Positions 17,591 to 26,861 of a stretch of 64,000 nucleotides of DNA are shown here, one piece after another. The DNA is taken from assembly GCF_019145475.1 (NCBI RefSeq), contig NZ_JAHTKI010000003.1:248001-312000 (forward strand), written 5' to 3'. A program made the position numbers and the translations under genes. The notes beneath the pieces were generated by a model, which saw only the letters and a program-made list of their open reading frames with translations, was not told the DNA's origin and did not search any database. The first letter of the stretch is position 1. Each line of letters begins with the position of its first letter. The stretch is from Pseudomonas botevensis (GTDB lineage: Bacteria; Pseudomonadota; Gammaproteobacteria; Pseudomonadales; Pseudomonadaceae).

Positions 17591-19489
17591 ATGCCCACGA
17601 CGTTTCATGAGATTCCCCGCAAGCGCCCGACCACGCCCCTGCTCGACCGCGCGAAGACGCCGGACGGCCTGCGCCGGTTAGGCGAAGCCGAGCTGGAAAC
17701 CCTGGCCGATGAGTTGCGCCTGGAATTGCTCTACACGGTCGGCCAGACCGGTGGGCATTTCGGTGCCGGCCTGGGCGTCATTGAGCTGACCATCGCGTTG
17801 CATTACGTCTTCGACACCCCGGACGACCGGCTGGTGTGGGACGTCGGTCATCAGGCGTATCCGCACAAGATCCTCACCGGCCGCCGCGAGCGCATGGAAA
17901 GCCTGCGTCAGAAAGACGGCATCGCCGCTTTCCCGCGCCGTTCCGAGAGCGAGTACGACACCTTCGGCGTCGGTCACTCCAGTACCTCGATCAGCGCTGC
18001 GCTGGGCATGGCAATCGCCGCCCGCCTGCAAAACAGCGAGCGCAAGGCGATCGCCGTGATCGGTGACGGCGCGCTGACCGCCGGCATGGCGTTCGAGGCG
18101 CTGAACCACGCGCCTGAAGTCGACGCCAACATGCTGGTGATCCTCAACGACAACGACATGTCGATCTCGCGCAACGTCGGCGGTCTGTCGAACTATCTGG
18201 CGAAAATCCTTTCCAGCCGCACCTACGCGAGCATGCGCGAGGGCAGCAAGAAAGTCCTGTCGCGCCTGCCCGGCGCCTGGGAAATCGCCCGCCGCACCGA
18301 AGAATACGCCAAGGGCATGCTGGTTCCCGGCACCCTGTTCGAAGAGCTGGGCTGGAACTACATCGGCCCGATCGACGGCCACGACCTGCCGACCCTGATC
18401 GCCACCCTGCGCAACATGCGCGATCTGAAAGGTCCGCAGTTCCTGCACATCGTCACCAAGAAAGGCAAAGGCTTCGCCCCGGCGGAAGTCGACCCGATCG
18501 GCTATCACGCAATCACCAAGCTCGAACCGCTGGACGCCCCGGCCACCGCGCCGAAGAAGGCTGGCGGGCCGAAGTACTCGGCGGTGTTCGGTGAGTGGCT
18601 GTGCGACATGGCCGCCGCCGACCCGCGTCTGGTGGGCATCACTCCGGCGATGAAGGAAGGCTCGGACCTGGTGGCGTTCAGCGAACGCTTCCCGCTGCGC
18701 TACTTCGACGTGGCGATTGCCGAACAGCACGCGGTGACTCTGGCCGCCGGCATGGCCTGCGAAGGCTCGAAACCGGTGGTGGCCATCTACTCGACATTCC
18801 TGCAACGCGGCTACGACCAACTGGTCCACGACGTGGCCGTGCAGAACCTCGACGTGCTGTTCGCCATCGACCGCGCCGGTCTGGTGGGCGAAGACGGCCC
18901 GACCCACGCCGGCAGTTTCGACCTGTCGTTCCTGCGTTGCATCCCGGGCATGGTCATCATGACCCCGAGCGACGAGAACGAACTGCGCAAGATGCTCAGC
19001 ACCGGCCACCTGTACAACGGCCCGGCGGCCGTGCGTTATCCGCGCGGCAGCGGCCCGAACGCGGCCATCGAGAAAGACCTTGAACCGATCGAAATCGGCA
19101 AGGGCGTGGTGCGCCGCCAGGGCAGCAAGGTCGCCCTGCTGGTGTTCGGCGTGCAACTGGCCGAAGCGCTGAAAGTCGCCGAGAAACTCGATGCGACCGT
19201 CGTCGACATGCGCTTCGTCAAACCGCTGGATGAAGCCCTGGTGTGCGAAATCGCCGACAGCCACGACCTGCTGGTGACCCTCGAAGAGAACGCGATCATG
19301 GGCGGAGCCGGTGGCGCGGTCAGCGAGTTCCTCGCGCGGGAGAACATCCTCAAGTCGATGCTGCACCTGGGCCTGCCGGACATCTACGTCGAGCACGCCA
19401 AACCGGCGCAGATGCTCGCCGAGTGCGGACTGGACGAAGCCGGGATCGAAGCCTCGATCCGCGAACGCCTGGCCTTGCTCGACAAGTAA
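17591..19489 (+). CDS. dxs: 1-deoxy-D-xylulose-5-phosphate synthase
   Basis: This 632-residue thiamine diphosphate enzyme joins pyruvate and glyceraldehyde 3-phosphate, the first step of the MEP isoprenoid pathway. The transketolase-type thiamine-binding motif begins at [15 protein letters not shown] (about residues 158-172) and ends at NDN. The pyrimidine-binding domain contains [16 protein letters not shown], with the conserved Glu near residue 380. The full standard length is present. Together with ispA upstream it forms an isoprenoid precursor cluster as in other pseudomonads. Confidence 0.98.
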   Translation: MPTTFHEIPRKRPTTPLLDRAKTPDGLRRLGEAELETLADELRLELLYTVGQTGGHFGAGLGVIELTIALHYVFDTPDDRLVWDVGHQAYPHKILTGRRERMESLRQKDGIAAFPRRSESEYDTFGVGHSSTSISAALGMAIAARLQNSERKAIAVIGDGALTAGMAFEALNHAPEVDANMLVILNDNDMSISRNVGGLSNYLAKILSSRTYASMREGSKKVLSRLPGAWEIARRTEEYAKGMLVPGTLFEELGWNYIGPIDGHDLPTLIATLRNMRDLKGPQFLHIVTKKGKGFAPAEVDPIGYHAITKLEPLDAPATAPKKAGGPKYSAVFGEWLCDMAAADPRLVGITPAMKEGSDLVAFSERFPLRYFDVAIAEQHAVTLAAGMACEGSKPVVAIYSTFLQRGYDQLVHDVAVQNLDVLFAIDRAGLVGEDGPTHAGSFDLSFLRCIPGMVIMTPSDENELRKMLSTGHLYNGPAAVRYPRGSGPNAAIEKDLEPIEIGKGVVRRQGSKVALLVFGVQLAEALKVAEKLDATVVDMRFVKPLDEALVCEIADSHDLLVTLEENAIMGGAGGAVSEFLARENILKSMLHLGLPDIYVEHAKPAQMLAECGLDEAGIEASIRERLALLDK

Positions 19490-19500
19490 ACACGAAACCC

Positions 19501-19590
19501 TGTGGGAGCGGGCTTGCCCGCGAAGACGGACGGTCAGTCGAAGCAATCTGGACTGACACACCGCTTTCGCGAGCAATCCCGCTCCCACAG
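19501..19590. repeat. REP pair (inverted)
   Basis: TGTGGGAGCGGGCTTGCCCG at the left faces its approximate complement ending GCTCCCACAG at the right, enclosing about 45 bases. This is the classical Pseudomonas inverted REP doublet. It fills most of the dxs-btuB gap. Confidence 0.9.
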
Positions 19591-19635
19591 TCGTTTGTGC
19601 AGCCTCCAAAATTCAATTCGCCTCACGGATCACCG

Positions 19636-21495
19636 ATGAACCTCCCGCGCTACGCCCTGCCCCTCTTCCTGCTGCCTGCCACCAATGTCCTCGCCGACAC
19701 CTTCGAGCGCGATCAGGCCCTGAAGCTGCCGGACGTGGTGATCAGCGCCAATCGCCAGGTCGAGGCGCGCAACGACAGCAGCGCGGCCAACACCGTGTTC
19801 ACCCGCGAGGACATCGACCGCCTGCAACCGCGCAGTGTCACCGACCTGCTGCAGCGCGTGCCGGGCGTGCAAGTGGCGCAGGCCGGCGGGCGTGGCAGTC
19901 TGCCGGGGATCTACATTCGCGGCACGCAATCGGCGCAGAGCCTGGTGCTGGTGGACGGCCAGCGTATCGGCAACGCGACTTCCGGCGACAGCAACCTGCA
20001 ACATCTCAACATCGAGCAGATCGAACGGGTTGAAGTGTTGCGCGGTTCACGCTCGGTGATTTACGGCAGCGACGCGATTGGCGGGGTGATTCAGATCTTC
20101 ACCCGGCGCGGCAGCGAACAAGGCTTGCAGCCACGGATGCACATCGGTTTCGGCAGCAACCAGACCTGGGAGCGCAGCCTGGGTCTGTCCGGTGGCGACG
20201 AGCAAACCCGCTTCAACCTCGGCGCCAGCCTCGATGAAACCGCCGGGATCGACCGCTCGCACCAGTCCTATCCCAGCGACAGCGATCACGATGCCTACCG
20301 CAACCGGTCGGTCAGCCTGAGCCTTAGCCATGCGCTGAGCGACGACATCGAAATCGGCGCCAACCTGCTGGATAACCACGGCAAAAGCGAATTCGACAGC
20401 CCATTCGGGCCGTCCCAGCAGCAGCCCTACAGCGATTTCGACGTCAGCAGCCTCAGCAGCTACGTCGATGCCCGGGTCAACGAAACCTGGAAAACCCGCC
20501 TCGAGTTCGGCCACAGCGAAAACCGCGAAAAGACCTTCGACAAGCTCAACGACGAACGTTCGGTGTTCAATACCTACCGCGACTCGGTGACCTGGCAGAA
20601 CGATTTGACCCTGGACGCACGCAACAGCCTGATCCTGGGCGGCGACTGGTACGAAGACCGGGTCAACAGCAGCACCGCATTCGATGAGGACAGCCGCTGG
20701 AACCGCGCAGCGTTTATCCAGCACCGTTATCAGGCCGACAGTTTCTCCACGGAGCTGGGCCTGCGTCACGACGACAACCAGCAGTTCGGCAGCCAGAACA
20801 CCTGGAGCGGCACGTTCACCCTGCCGCTGAACCCGGACAACGATGTGTTGCTGAGCTACAGCGAAGGCTTTCGCGCGCCGACCTTCAACAACCTGTATTA
20901 CCCGCTTTTCAGCAACCCGAATCTGAAACCGGAGACATCGAAAAGCTACGAACTGCAATGGCGCAGCCAGCTCAGCGACAGCAGCCGCCTGGAAGCTTCG
21001 CTGTACCGGACCGATCTGCAGGACGCGATCATCTTCGGCAGCGACTCACGTCCGCAGAACGTTGCCTCGGCGCGAATCAACGGTTTTGAAGCGGCGCTGA
21101 AACAGGAACTGTTCGACTGGCAGAGCAACCTCGGCGTGGCAATCATCGATCCCCGCGACCGTGACAGCGGCCACACCCTCACCCGTCGGGCCCGCCGCAC
21201 AGTGAGCTGGGATCTGGATCGGCAATTCGACCGCCTCGGCCTCGGCGCCAGTTGGCAGGCCGTGAGCGGCAGTTACGACGATATCGACAACACCCGGCGA
21301 TTGGGCGGCTATGCCCTGTTCGGACTGCGTGGCAGTTGGGCGCTGAGCCGTGAGATCAAACTGGATCTGAAGGTCGACAACGTGCTGGACAAGAATTACA
21401 GCCGCGCGCTGTACAGCCATGACGGGAGTCAGTACGGCTATCGCGAAGAAGGTCGGGCCTTTATGTTCGGGGTGACCTGGACGCCGGAAATCTGA
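19636..21495 (+). CDS. btuB: TonB-dependent vitamin B12 receptor
   Basis: The 619-residue outer-membrane protein has a signal peptide (to about residue 21), a TonB-box-like segment LPDVVISANR, and a plug domain with GIYIRGTQSAQSLVLVDGQRIG and VEVLRGSRSVIYGSDAIGGVI. A 22-strand barrel follows, ending in TWTPEI. These features and the size fit BtuB, which takes up cobalamins with TonB energy. The neighbouring btuF-like gene supports the assignment. Unlike many btuB genes, no cobalamin riboswitch can be placed in the 146-base upstream gap, which is mostly a REP pair. GGA lies 7-9 bases before the ATG. Confidence 0.9.
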   Translation: MNLPRYALPLFLLPATNVLADTFERDQALKLPDVVISANRQVEARNDSSAANTVFTREDIDRLQPRSVTDLLQRVPGVQVAQAGGRGSLPGIYIRGTQSAQSLVLVDGQRIGNATSGDSNLQHLNIEQIERVEVLRGSRSVIYGSDAIGGVIQIFTRRGSEQGLQPRMHIGFGSNQTWERSLGLSGGDEQTRFNLGASLDETAGIDRSHQSYPSDSDHDAYRNRSVSLSLSHALSDDIEIGANLLDNHGKSEFDSPFGPSQQQPYSDFDVSSLSSYVDARVNETWKTRLEFGHSENREKTFDKLNDERSVFNTYRDSVTWQNDLTLDARNSLILGGDWYEDRVNSSTAFDEDSRWNRAAFIQHRYQADSFSTELGLRHDDNQQFGSQNTWSGTFTLPLNPDNDVLLSYSEGFRAPTFNNLYYPLFSNPNLKPETSKSYELQWRSQLSDSSRLEASLYRTDLQDAIIFGSDSRPQNVASARINGFEAALKQELFDWQSNLGVAIIDPRDRDSGHTLTRRARRTVSWDLDRQFDRLGLGASWQAVSGSYDDIDNTRRLGGYALFGLRGSWALSREIKLDLKVDNVLDKNYSRALYSHDGSQYGYREEGRAFMFGVTWTPEI

Positions 21496-21519
21496 CCGGG
21501 AATCTGCATCGTCAGGACT

Positions 21520-21550
21520 GGCCTCTTCGCGGGCTGCTCGCGAAGAGGCC
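21520..21550. repeat. Perfect 12-base inverted repeat between convergent genes
   Basis: GGCCTCTTCGCG and CGCGAAGAGGCC flank a 7-base loop, between the convergent btuB and btuF stops. It resembles a REP remnant. It lacks a T-run, but the stable hairpin could limit read-through in both directions. Confidence 0.75.
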
Positions 21551-21558
21551 GCGCGGTT

Positions 21559-22359
21559 TCAGCGCCCAGGCGCGATCAATTGGCAGAGCCTGGCCGTTGC
21601 TTCAATCATCTGCCCGCTCGGCCGCTCCAGACCTTTATCGGTCACCAACAGCAACTGCCCGCGCTTCACCGCCGCCACTTGTGGCCAGGCTTTCCACGCG
21701 TCGAGTTGAGCCTGATCCCCCGCCAGAATCACCTCGGGATTACGCTGTAACACCGCTTCGACGCTGACCTGCGGCGCCGGCAGTTGCAGATCGGCAAACA
21801 CATTGCTTGCGCCGCAGACATCAAGCGCAGCACTGATAATCTGCCCGCCCCCCACGGTGTACAGCGGCTTGTCCCAGACCTGGTAGAACACCTGCAACGG
21901 CGTGTCCCGGTGATAGCGCTGGCGCAGTTCGTTCAGCCGCTGGCGCAGATCCGTCGCCAGTTTCAGCCCGCGCTCGGGGCGGCCCAATTGTCCGGCAATA
22001 CCTTCAATCTGCGTGGTCAGTTGGTCGAAGTCATGGGGTTCGGCGACGTAGGTGGGAATGTTCAGACGCTTGAGCTGATCGCGCTGGGCCGGCCCGACAC
22101 TGCCGGGCCAGAGCAGCACCAGATCGGGTTTCAGGCTCAGCAGACGTTCGATATCGAGCTGACCGTAGCGGCCCACCGAAGGCACATCCTTGAGCGCGGC
22201 CGGACGTTCGCCGGCATCCAGCACGCCTACCAGCAGGCCGGCGGAGTCCAGCTCAACAACGATTTCAGACAGGGACGGCGCGAGGCTGACCACCCGCAGC
22301 GCGGCCAGGCTCGGCGCGCTTGCGGCCAGCAGCAGAACCGCCAGCCACAGGCGACGCAT
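21559..22359 (-). CDS. btuF: Cobalamin-binding periplasmic protein
   Basis: The 266-residue ABC-type substrate-binding protein has a signal peptide ([20 protein letters not shown]) and the class III fold markers VVSLAPSLSEIVVELD near the N-terminus and SVGRYGQLDIERLLSLKPDLVL further on. It is the likely periplasmic carrier of vitamin B12 delivered by the outer-membrane receptor encoded next door. No permease or ATPase genes are adjacent. The ATG at 22359 overlaps the stop of the preceding membrane-protein gene as ATGA; the frame upstream of it is not used. Confidence 0.88.
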   Translation of the reverse strand: MRRLWLAVLLLAASAPSLAALRVVSLAPSLSEIVVELDSAGLLVGVLDAGERPAALKDVPSVGRYGQLDIERLLSLKPDLVLLWPGSVGPAQRDQLKRLNIPTYVAEPHDFDQLTTQIEGIAGQLGRPERGLKLATDLRQRLNELRQRYHRDTPLQVFYQVWDKPLYTVGGGQIISAALDVCGASNVFADLQLPAPQVSVEAVLQRNPEVILAGDQAQLDAWKAWPQVAAVKRGQLLLVTDKGLERPSGQMIEATARLCQLIAPGR

Positions 22360-22778
22360 CAGCCGAGTTGACGCGGGATACGGTAGAGGTAGAACAGCAC
22401 CGCAGTGGACAGCGCCAGCAGCATCACCGGCACCGCCTCGAGGCCGACGAACACCGCCAGCGCACCGATCCACGCCGGCAGCGCCGCGGCGAGAAACGCC
22501 GTGCGACGACGGGCCGCCAGTTCAATCCAGGCAGCGGGCTCAGCGGGGGTATCTAGGGATTTTTGCGTGGCGATCAGTGCATGTTTGTAGCGGCCGAAAA
22601 ACTTCAGGCTGACAAACATCGAGGCCACGCCGGCGATGAACAACGGCATCGCCAGCATCGGCAGAATCCCCTCTCCCTGGCCGAACAAACCGTTGAGCAC
22701 GAACAGCGGGACCAGCGCCAGCGCGAGGTATTTCCACCAGGCGACCGACAAGCGGCGGCGAACCTGTCCACGCGTCAC
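22359..22778 (-). CDS. Small integral membrane protein
   Basis: This 139-residue product has four hydrophobic segments, two near residues 13-50 and two near 95-135, with a cytosolic-looking loop containing [19 protein letters not shown] recognise no family of known function; a homologue sits at the same place (between ribA and btuF-like genes) in P. aeruginosa. The GTG start at 22778 lies inside the ribA stop (GTGA) and its stop overlaps the btuF start. The three genes are therefore translationally coupled. Confidence 0.75.
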   Translation of the reverse strand: MTRGQVRRRLSVAWWKYLALALVPLFVLNGLFGQGEGILPMLAMPLFIAGVASMFVSLKFFGRYKHALIATQKSLDTPAEPAAWIELAARRRTAFLAAALPAWIGALAVFVGLEAVPVMLLALSTAVLFYLYRIPRQLG

Positions 22779-23392
22779 GAATGATCGACCTCGCCTTGAT
22801 GCTCGTTGCCCATCATGTGGTCGAGCTTGTCGGCTTTGGTCGCCAGATAGAGTTTGTTGTGCGGATTGTGCCCGGTGTGCAGCGGCACGCGCTCGGCGAC
22901 GACCACACCCATGTCGGTCAATGCTTTGACCTTGCGCGGGTTGTTGGTCATCAGACGCACGGACTTCACGCCCAGATGCTCGAGCATCGGCAGGCACATG
23001 GAGTATTCACGCTGGTCGGCGGCGAAGCCCAGGCGCTCGTTGGCTTCCACGGTGTCGGCGCCGCCGTCCTGCAATTCATAGGCGCGGATCTTGTTCAGCA
23101 GACCGATGCCACGACCTTCCTGGCGCAAGTACAGCAACACACCACGACCTTCACGGGCGATCGCCTTGAGGGCGGCTTCCAGTTGCGAGCCGCAGTCGCA
23201 ACGCTGGCTGAACAAGGCATCACCGGTCAGGCATTCGGAGTGCAACCGGCCGAGTACCGGGGCACCGTCGGCAACCTCACCCAGGCTCAGCACGACGTGC
23301 TCGCGGCCGGTGGCTTCATCGAGAAAACCGTGCATGGTGAATTGCGCAAAAGGCGTTGGCAGCTTGGAAGCGGCGACAAAAACGACAGGCAC
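22775..23392 (-). CDS. ribA: GTP cyclohydrolase II
   Basis: The 205-residue enzyme opens GTP to 2,5-diamino-6-ribosylamino-4(3H)-pyrimidinone 5'-phosphate, formate and pyrophosphate, the first step of riboflavin synthesis. The zinc ligands Cys54, Cys65 and Cys67 are present in [17 protein letters not shown], and the catalytic loop [16 protein letters not shown] follows. It is a stand-alone enzyme; the second GTP cyclohydrolase II-like domain of the window, fused to ribB, has lost these cysteines. The start is GTG with AGGAG 7 bases upstream. Confidence 0.97.
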   Translation of the reverse strand: MPVVFVAASKLPTPFAQFTMHGFLDEATGREHVVLSLGEVADGAPVLGRLHSECLTGDALFSQRCDCGSQLEAALKAIAREGRGVLLYLRQEGRGIGLLNKIRAYELQDGGADTVEANERLGFAADQREYSMCLPMLEHLGVKSVRLMTNNPRKVKALTDMGVVVAERVPLHTGHNPHNKLYLATKADKLDHMMGNEHQGEVDHS

Positions 23393-23529
23393 CGGTGTGC
23401 TCCTGATCTAAAAGTCTGAAGATTCGCAGGCCGGCATTGTAACAGCAGGTTCCCGCAGGCGCTTAGGCTGAATTATCGGCCATAACGATCAAAAAGTTTG
23501 ATGACTGCCCTGCCGCGGGAGTGCTGGAA

Positions 23530-24261
23530 TCACTTCGCGTCGAACGGATACGGCTGCTTCCAGCGCTCGAATATCGGTTTCAGCTCGCCGCTTTTCACCA
23601 GCAGCTCCATGCGCTGGTCATAGAGCGCCAGCAATGCGCGCCCCTGCGGGGTGTCGGCGAAGCCGAGAAACAGCGGCAACTCGGCCAGATGCGAGTAGCG
23701 ATATTGCCCGGGATCAGCGGCATCCCGGACCACCGCTTCGACTTCCGTCAGCGCATCGATGTAGTAATCCGCACGCCCCTGCCTGAGCATCGGCAGGATG
23801 CCGGTGCGGCGTTCGATCTGGTTGTAGCGCTTGATATTGGGCAGATAGTTTTCATAGCGATAGCCGCGCACCCAGGCCAGACGATACTTGCCCAGCGTCG
23901 CCAGGGTCGGTATCGGATTGCTCGCCAGGCCCAGGGCGTAGATGTGGTCGGAGTCGAAATTCCACTGCGGATACAGGACTTTCTCGGCTTCATCGCGATA
24001 GGAGCCGACCAGCGCATCGACTTCCTTCAACTGCACCAGCCCCACCGAGCGGGTGTATGGCACGGTGCGGATATCCAGTTGCACACCCGCCGGCTCGAAC
24101 ACCTTGCGCAGCACATCCCAAGCCAGTCCGTGACCGTCGGCGGCGGTGTAGTCTTCCCAGTCCTCGCTGGCCAGATGAATGACCGAAGGGGGCGCATCCT
24201 GTGCCCATGCCGCCGCACCGAGCAAGGTAAACACCACTATCGCCAACCAGCGTCGGGCCAT
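23530..24261 (-). CDS. Periplasmic solute-binding protein (SBP_bac_3 type)
   Basis: The 243-residue product has a signal peptide (MARRWLAIVVFTLLGAAAWA) and a family 3 solute-binding fold, with the ending ELKPIFERWKQPYPFDAK typical of polar amino-acid binding proteins. No permease gene adjoins it, and in pseudomonads such orphan proteins are often of unknown ligand or serve as sensory modules. GGAG lies 8 bases before the ATG at 24261. It starts 42 bases after the pgpA stop and could be the last gene of that operon. Confidence 0.8.
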   Translation of the reverse strand: MARRWLAIVVFTLLGAAAWAQDAPPSVIHLASEDWEDYTAADGHGLAWDVLRKVFEPAGVQLDIRTVPYTRSVGLVQLKEVDALVGSYRDEAEKVLYPQWNFDSDHIYALGLASNPIPTLATLGKYRLAWVRGYRYENYLPNIKRYNQIERRTGILPMLRQGRADYYIDALTEVEAVVRDAADPGQYRYSHLAELPLFLGFADTPQGRALLALYDQRMELLVKSGELKPIFERWKQPYPFDAK

Positions 24262-24303
24262 CCCTAGTTCTCCCACATGCATCCCTTATCTAAATCCGCA
24301 AGA

Positions 24304-24807
24304 TCAGGTGAAAATCCATACCAGCCCTTGCATCGCCAGCCAGGCGAACACGCCGGCCAGCACGTCGTCGAGCATGATGCCGACGCCGCCATGCACATGA
24401 CGATCGATCCAGCGGATCGGCCATGGCTTGAGAATGTCGAAGAAGCGGAACACCAAAAACCCCGCGAGCAACCAGTACCAGCCTTCCGGCACCAGCCAGA
24501 GGGTGATCCACATCCCGACCATCTCGTCCCAGACGATGCCTTCGTGGTCATGCACCCGCAGATCGTCGGCCACCTTGCCGCACAGCCAGAAGCCGAACAG
24601 CATGGTGATCCCGAGCATCAGCCAGTAGCCCCAGTCGGGCAGCATCTGCCACAACGGAATAAAGGGTAGCGCAACTAACGAGCCCCACGTGCCCGGCGCC
24701 TTGGGCAAGGTGCCCGAGCCGAAACCGAAGGCGAGGAAATGCCAGGGATTGCGCCAGACAGAAGGCGGGACGAATTCGGCCGGAACCTGTTTCGGGTGAT
24801 CGGTCAC
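24304..24807 (-). CDS. pgpA: Phosphatidylglycerophosphatase A
   Basis: This 167-residue inner-membrane enzyme removes phosphate from phosphatidylglycerol phosphate. The family motif GFGSGTLPKAPGTWGS (about residues 28-43) and later DILKPWPI and GGVGIMLDDVLAG are intact, with several hydrophobic segments. The GTG start overlaps the thiL stop (GTGA), the usual thiL-pgpA arrangement. Confidence 0.95.
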   Translation of the reverse strand: MTDHPKQVPAEFVPPSVWRNPWHFLAFGFGSGTLPKAPGTWGSLVALPFIPLWQMLPDWGYWLMLGITMLFGFWLCGKVADDLRVHDHEGIVWDEMVGMWITLWLVPEGWYWLLAGFLVFRFFDILKPWPIRWIDRHVHGGVGIMLDDVLAGVFAWLAMQGLVWIFT

Positions 24808-25769
24808 GGTGTCTCCTGAAAATGTTGATAACCCCGGATTTGCGGGGTGATGTCATGGCCGTCGCGATCCAGCAGCACCACGCCCTGCCCCTCGGTCACC
24901 TGCCCGATTACATGGACAGGCCAGCCATCTGCCAGCAGTGCCGACAACTCGACAGACGGTAAGGTGAAGGCCAGCACATAATCGTCACCGCCGCTCAGCG
25001 CGGCACGTTCGGCTCCGCGCTGGCCAAGAAAGCTCACTAGAGCATCCGACAACGGCACGCGCTCGCGTTCAACCTCAAGGCGTACCTGGGAGGCCAGCGC
25101 GATGTGGCCGCAGTCGGCGAGCAAGCCATCGGAGATGTCGAGGGCCGAAGTGGCCTTGCCGCGCAGGGCCTGGCCGAGGGCCAGTTGCGGTTGCGGCGAC
25201 CAGTAATGATCGAGCAACGGCTGCGCGATGTCCGGCGCCGTGTCTCGCTGGCCGAGCACCAGCGGCAAGGCCCCGGCGGCATTGCCCAGCTCACCGCCGA
25301 CGCACAGCAGGTCACCCGGTCGGGCGCCACTGCGGGTCAGGGCCTGGCCGGCCGGGACCCGACCGAACACGGTCACGGTCAGGCTCAATGGCCCACGGGT
25401 GGTGTCGCCGCCGACCAGCGCCACGCCGCAGCTCTGCGCCATGCGGTTCAAACCACGGGCATAGGCTTGCAGCCAATCGGCGGTCACCTTCGGCAGGGTC
25501 AGGGCAAGGGTAAAAGCGACGGGCGTGGCGCCCATGGCAGCGAGATCGCTGACCGCCACGGCCAGCGAGCGCTGACCGAGCAGAAACGGATCGCAGGGGT
25601 CGGCGAAATGCACACCGGCCACCAGCGTATCGGTGGAAACCGCCAGTTGCTCCCCGGAGGGAACCGCCAGCAAGGCGCAGTCATCGCCGATCCCCAGGGC
25701 AACGCCCTCGCCGCCCTGCGCACAAGGCGCGGCGGCGAAGAAATTGCGGATCAGCTCAAACTCACCCAT
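24804..25769 (-). CDS. thiL: Thiamine-monophosphate kinase
   Basis: The 321-residue enzyme phosphorylates thiamine phosphate to thiamine diphosphate with ATP. The N-terminal GEFELIRNFF and the metal- and phosphate-binding GIGDDCALL, STDTLVAGVHF and DLAAMGATP segments are characteristic. It lies between nusB (27 bases upstream) and pgpA (overlapping), as in many gammaproteobacteria. Its product is the cofactor of the Dxs enzyme encoded nearby. Confidence 0.96.
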   Translation of the reverse strand: MGEFELIRNFFAAAPCAQGGEGVALGIGDDCALLAVPSGEQLAVSTDTLVAGVHFADPCDPFLLGQRSLAVAVSDLAAMGATPVAFTLALTLPKVTADWLQAYARGLNRMAQSCGVALVGGDTTRGPLSLTVTVFGRVPAGQALTRSGARPGDLLCVGGELGNAAGALPLVLGQRDTAPDIAQPLLDHYWSPQPQLALGQALRGKATSALDISDGLLADCGHIALASQVRLEVERERVPLSDALVSFLGQRGAERAALSGGDDYVLAFTLPSVELSALLADGWPVHVIGQVTEGQGVVLLDRDGHDITPQIRGYQHFQETP

Positions 25770-25796
25770 GACTGAGACAAAGACCTCAAGCGCCGA

Positions 25797-26297
25797 TCAG
25801 CGCTTGAACGCCTTCACTTCAGCTTCACGCAGGCGCGGGGCCAGCTTGTCGAGCACACCGTTGACGAACTTGTGGCCGTCGGTGGAACCGAAGACCTTGG
25901 CCAGTTCGATACCTTCGTTGATCACAACGCGGTACGGCACGTCGACGCGCTTGAGCAGCTCCCAGGTGGACAGGCGCAGAACCGCCAGTTCAACCGGGTC
26001 CAGCTCTTCGATCGCCAGGTCCAGGCAAGGCTTGAGCGCGGTGTCGATTTCGGTGCGGCTGGCCGGAACCCCGTGCAGGATTTCGCGGAAATACGCGCCG
26101 TCGACATCGCTGAAATCGTTATCGACCCGGAATTGCGCTTCGATCTCGTTCAGCGAAGCCTTGGCCATGTGCCATTGATACAGGGCCTGAGTCGCGAGCT
26201 GACGGGCTTCGCGGCGCTTGGCGCTTTTCGATGGCTTGCCGGCATCCGCAGGTTTCGGATCGCGCGGGTTGAAACGATCGCTATCGTCGCTAATCAC
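25797..26297 (-). CDS. nusB: Transcription antitermination factor NusB
   Basis: The 166-residue all-helical RNA-binding protein acts with NusE at boxA to prevent premature termination of rRNA transcripts. It has a charged N-terminal extension followed by the conserved [16 protein letters not shown] and, near the C-terminus, [19 protein letters not shown] and [10 protein letters not shown]. It overlaps ribH by ATGA, the typical ribH-nusB pair. Confidence 0.97.
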   Translation of the reverse strand: MISDDSDRFNPRDPKPADAGKPSKSAKRREARQLATQALYQWHMAKASLNEIEAQFRVDNDFSDVDGAYFREILHGVPASRTEIDTALKPCLDLAIEELDPVELAVLRLSTWELLKRVDVPYRVVINEGIELAKVFGSTDGHKFVNGVLDKLAPRLREAEVKAFKR

Positions 26298-26770
26298 TTG
26301 GCCTCCAACTGCGCCAGCAGGCTGACCATTTCCAGAGCGGACAGGGCAGCTTCAGCACCTTTGTTGCCGGCCTTGGTGCCGGAACGCTCGATGGCTTGCT
26401 CGATGGAGTCGACGGTCAGGACGCCGAAAGCGACCGGTACGCCGAACTCCATGGACACCTGGGCCAGGCCCTTGGTGCATTCGCCCGCCACGTATTCGAA
26501 GTGCGGAGTACCGCCACGAATGACCGCGCCCAGGGCGATGATTGCCGCGAACTCGCCTTTCTGGGCGACTTTTTGCGCAACCAGCGGGATTTCGAAGGCG
26601 CCAGGTGCGCGGATGATGGTGATGTCGCTTTCGCTAACGCCATGGCGAACCAGGGCATCAACTGCACCGCTGACCAGGCTTTCAACCACGAAGCTGTTGA
26701 AACGGCCCACTACCAGAGCGTAGCGGCCTTTAGGGGCGATGAAGGTACCTTCGATGGTCTTCAGGGTCAT
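26294..26770 (-). CDS. ribH: 6,7-dimethyl-8-ribityllumazine synthase
   Basis: The 158-residue enzyme condenses 5-amino-6-ribitylaminouracil with dihydroxybutanone phosphate, the penultimate riboflavin step, and forms icosahedral or pentameric shells. The motifs [27 protein letters not shown] and [15 protein letters not shown] are intact. It sits between ribBA and nusB in the riboflavin cluster. Confidence 0.97.
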   Translation of the reverse strand: MTLKTIEGTFIAPKGRYALVVGRFNSFVVESLVSGAVDALVRHGVSESDITIIRAPGAFEIPLVAQKVAQKGEFAAIIALGAVIRGGTPHFEYVAGECTKGLAQVSMEFGVPVAFGVLTVDSIEQAIERSGTKAGNKGAEAALSALEMVSLLAQLEAK

Positions 26771-26861
26771 TCGTCAGATCTCTTAAAGAGCCGGGACGCG
26801 TCTGTTACGCGCCCCTCAGTGATTTATTTACCGCGAACGTTCGGCCGGAAACACCCGGTCA

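Noticed and set aside
19501..19590. REP pairs as insertion sequences
   Set aside because: They are short non-coding repeats without a transposase or flanking duplications; no REP-associated transposase is in the window.
17678..19609. A 643-codon minus-strand open frame opposite dxs
   Set aside because: It is the antisense shadow of dxs, with no recognisable protein features.
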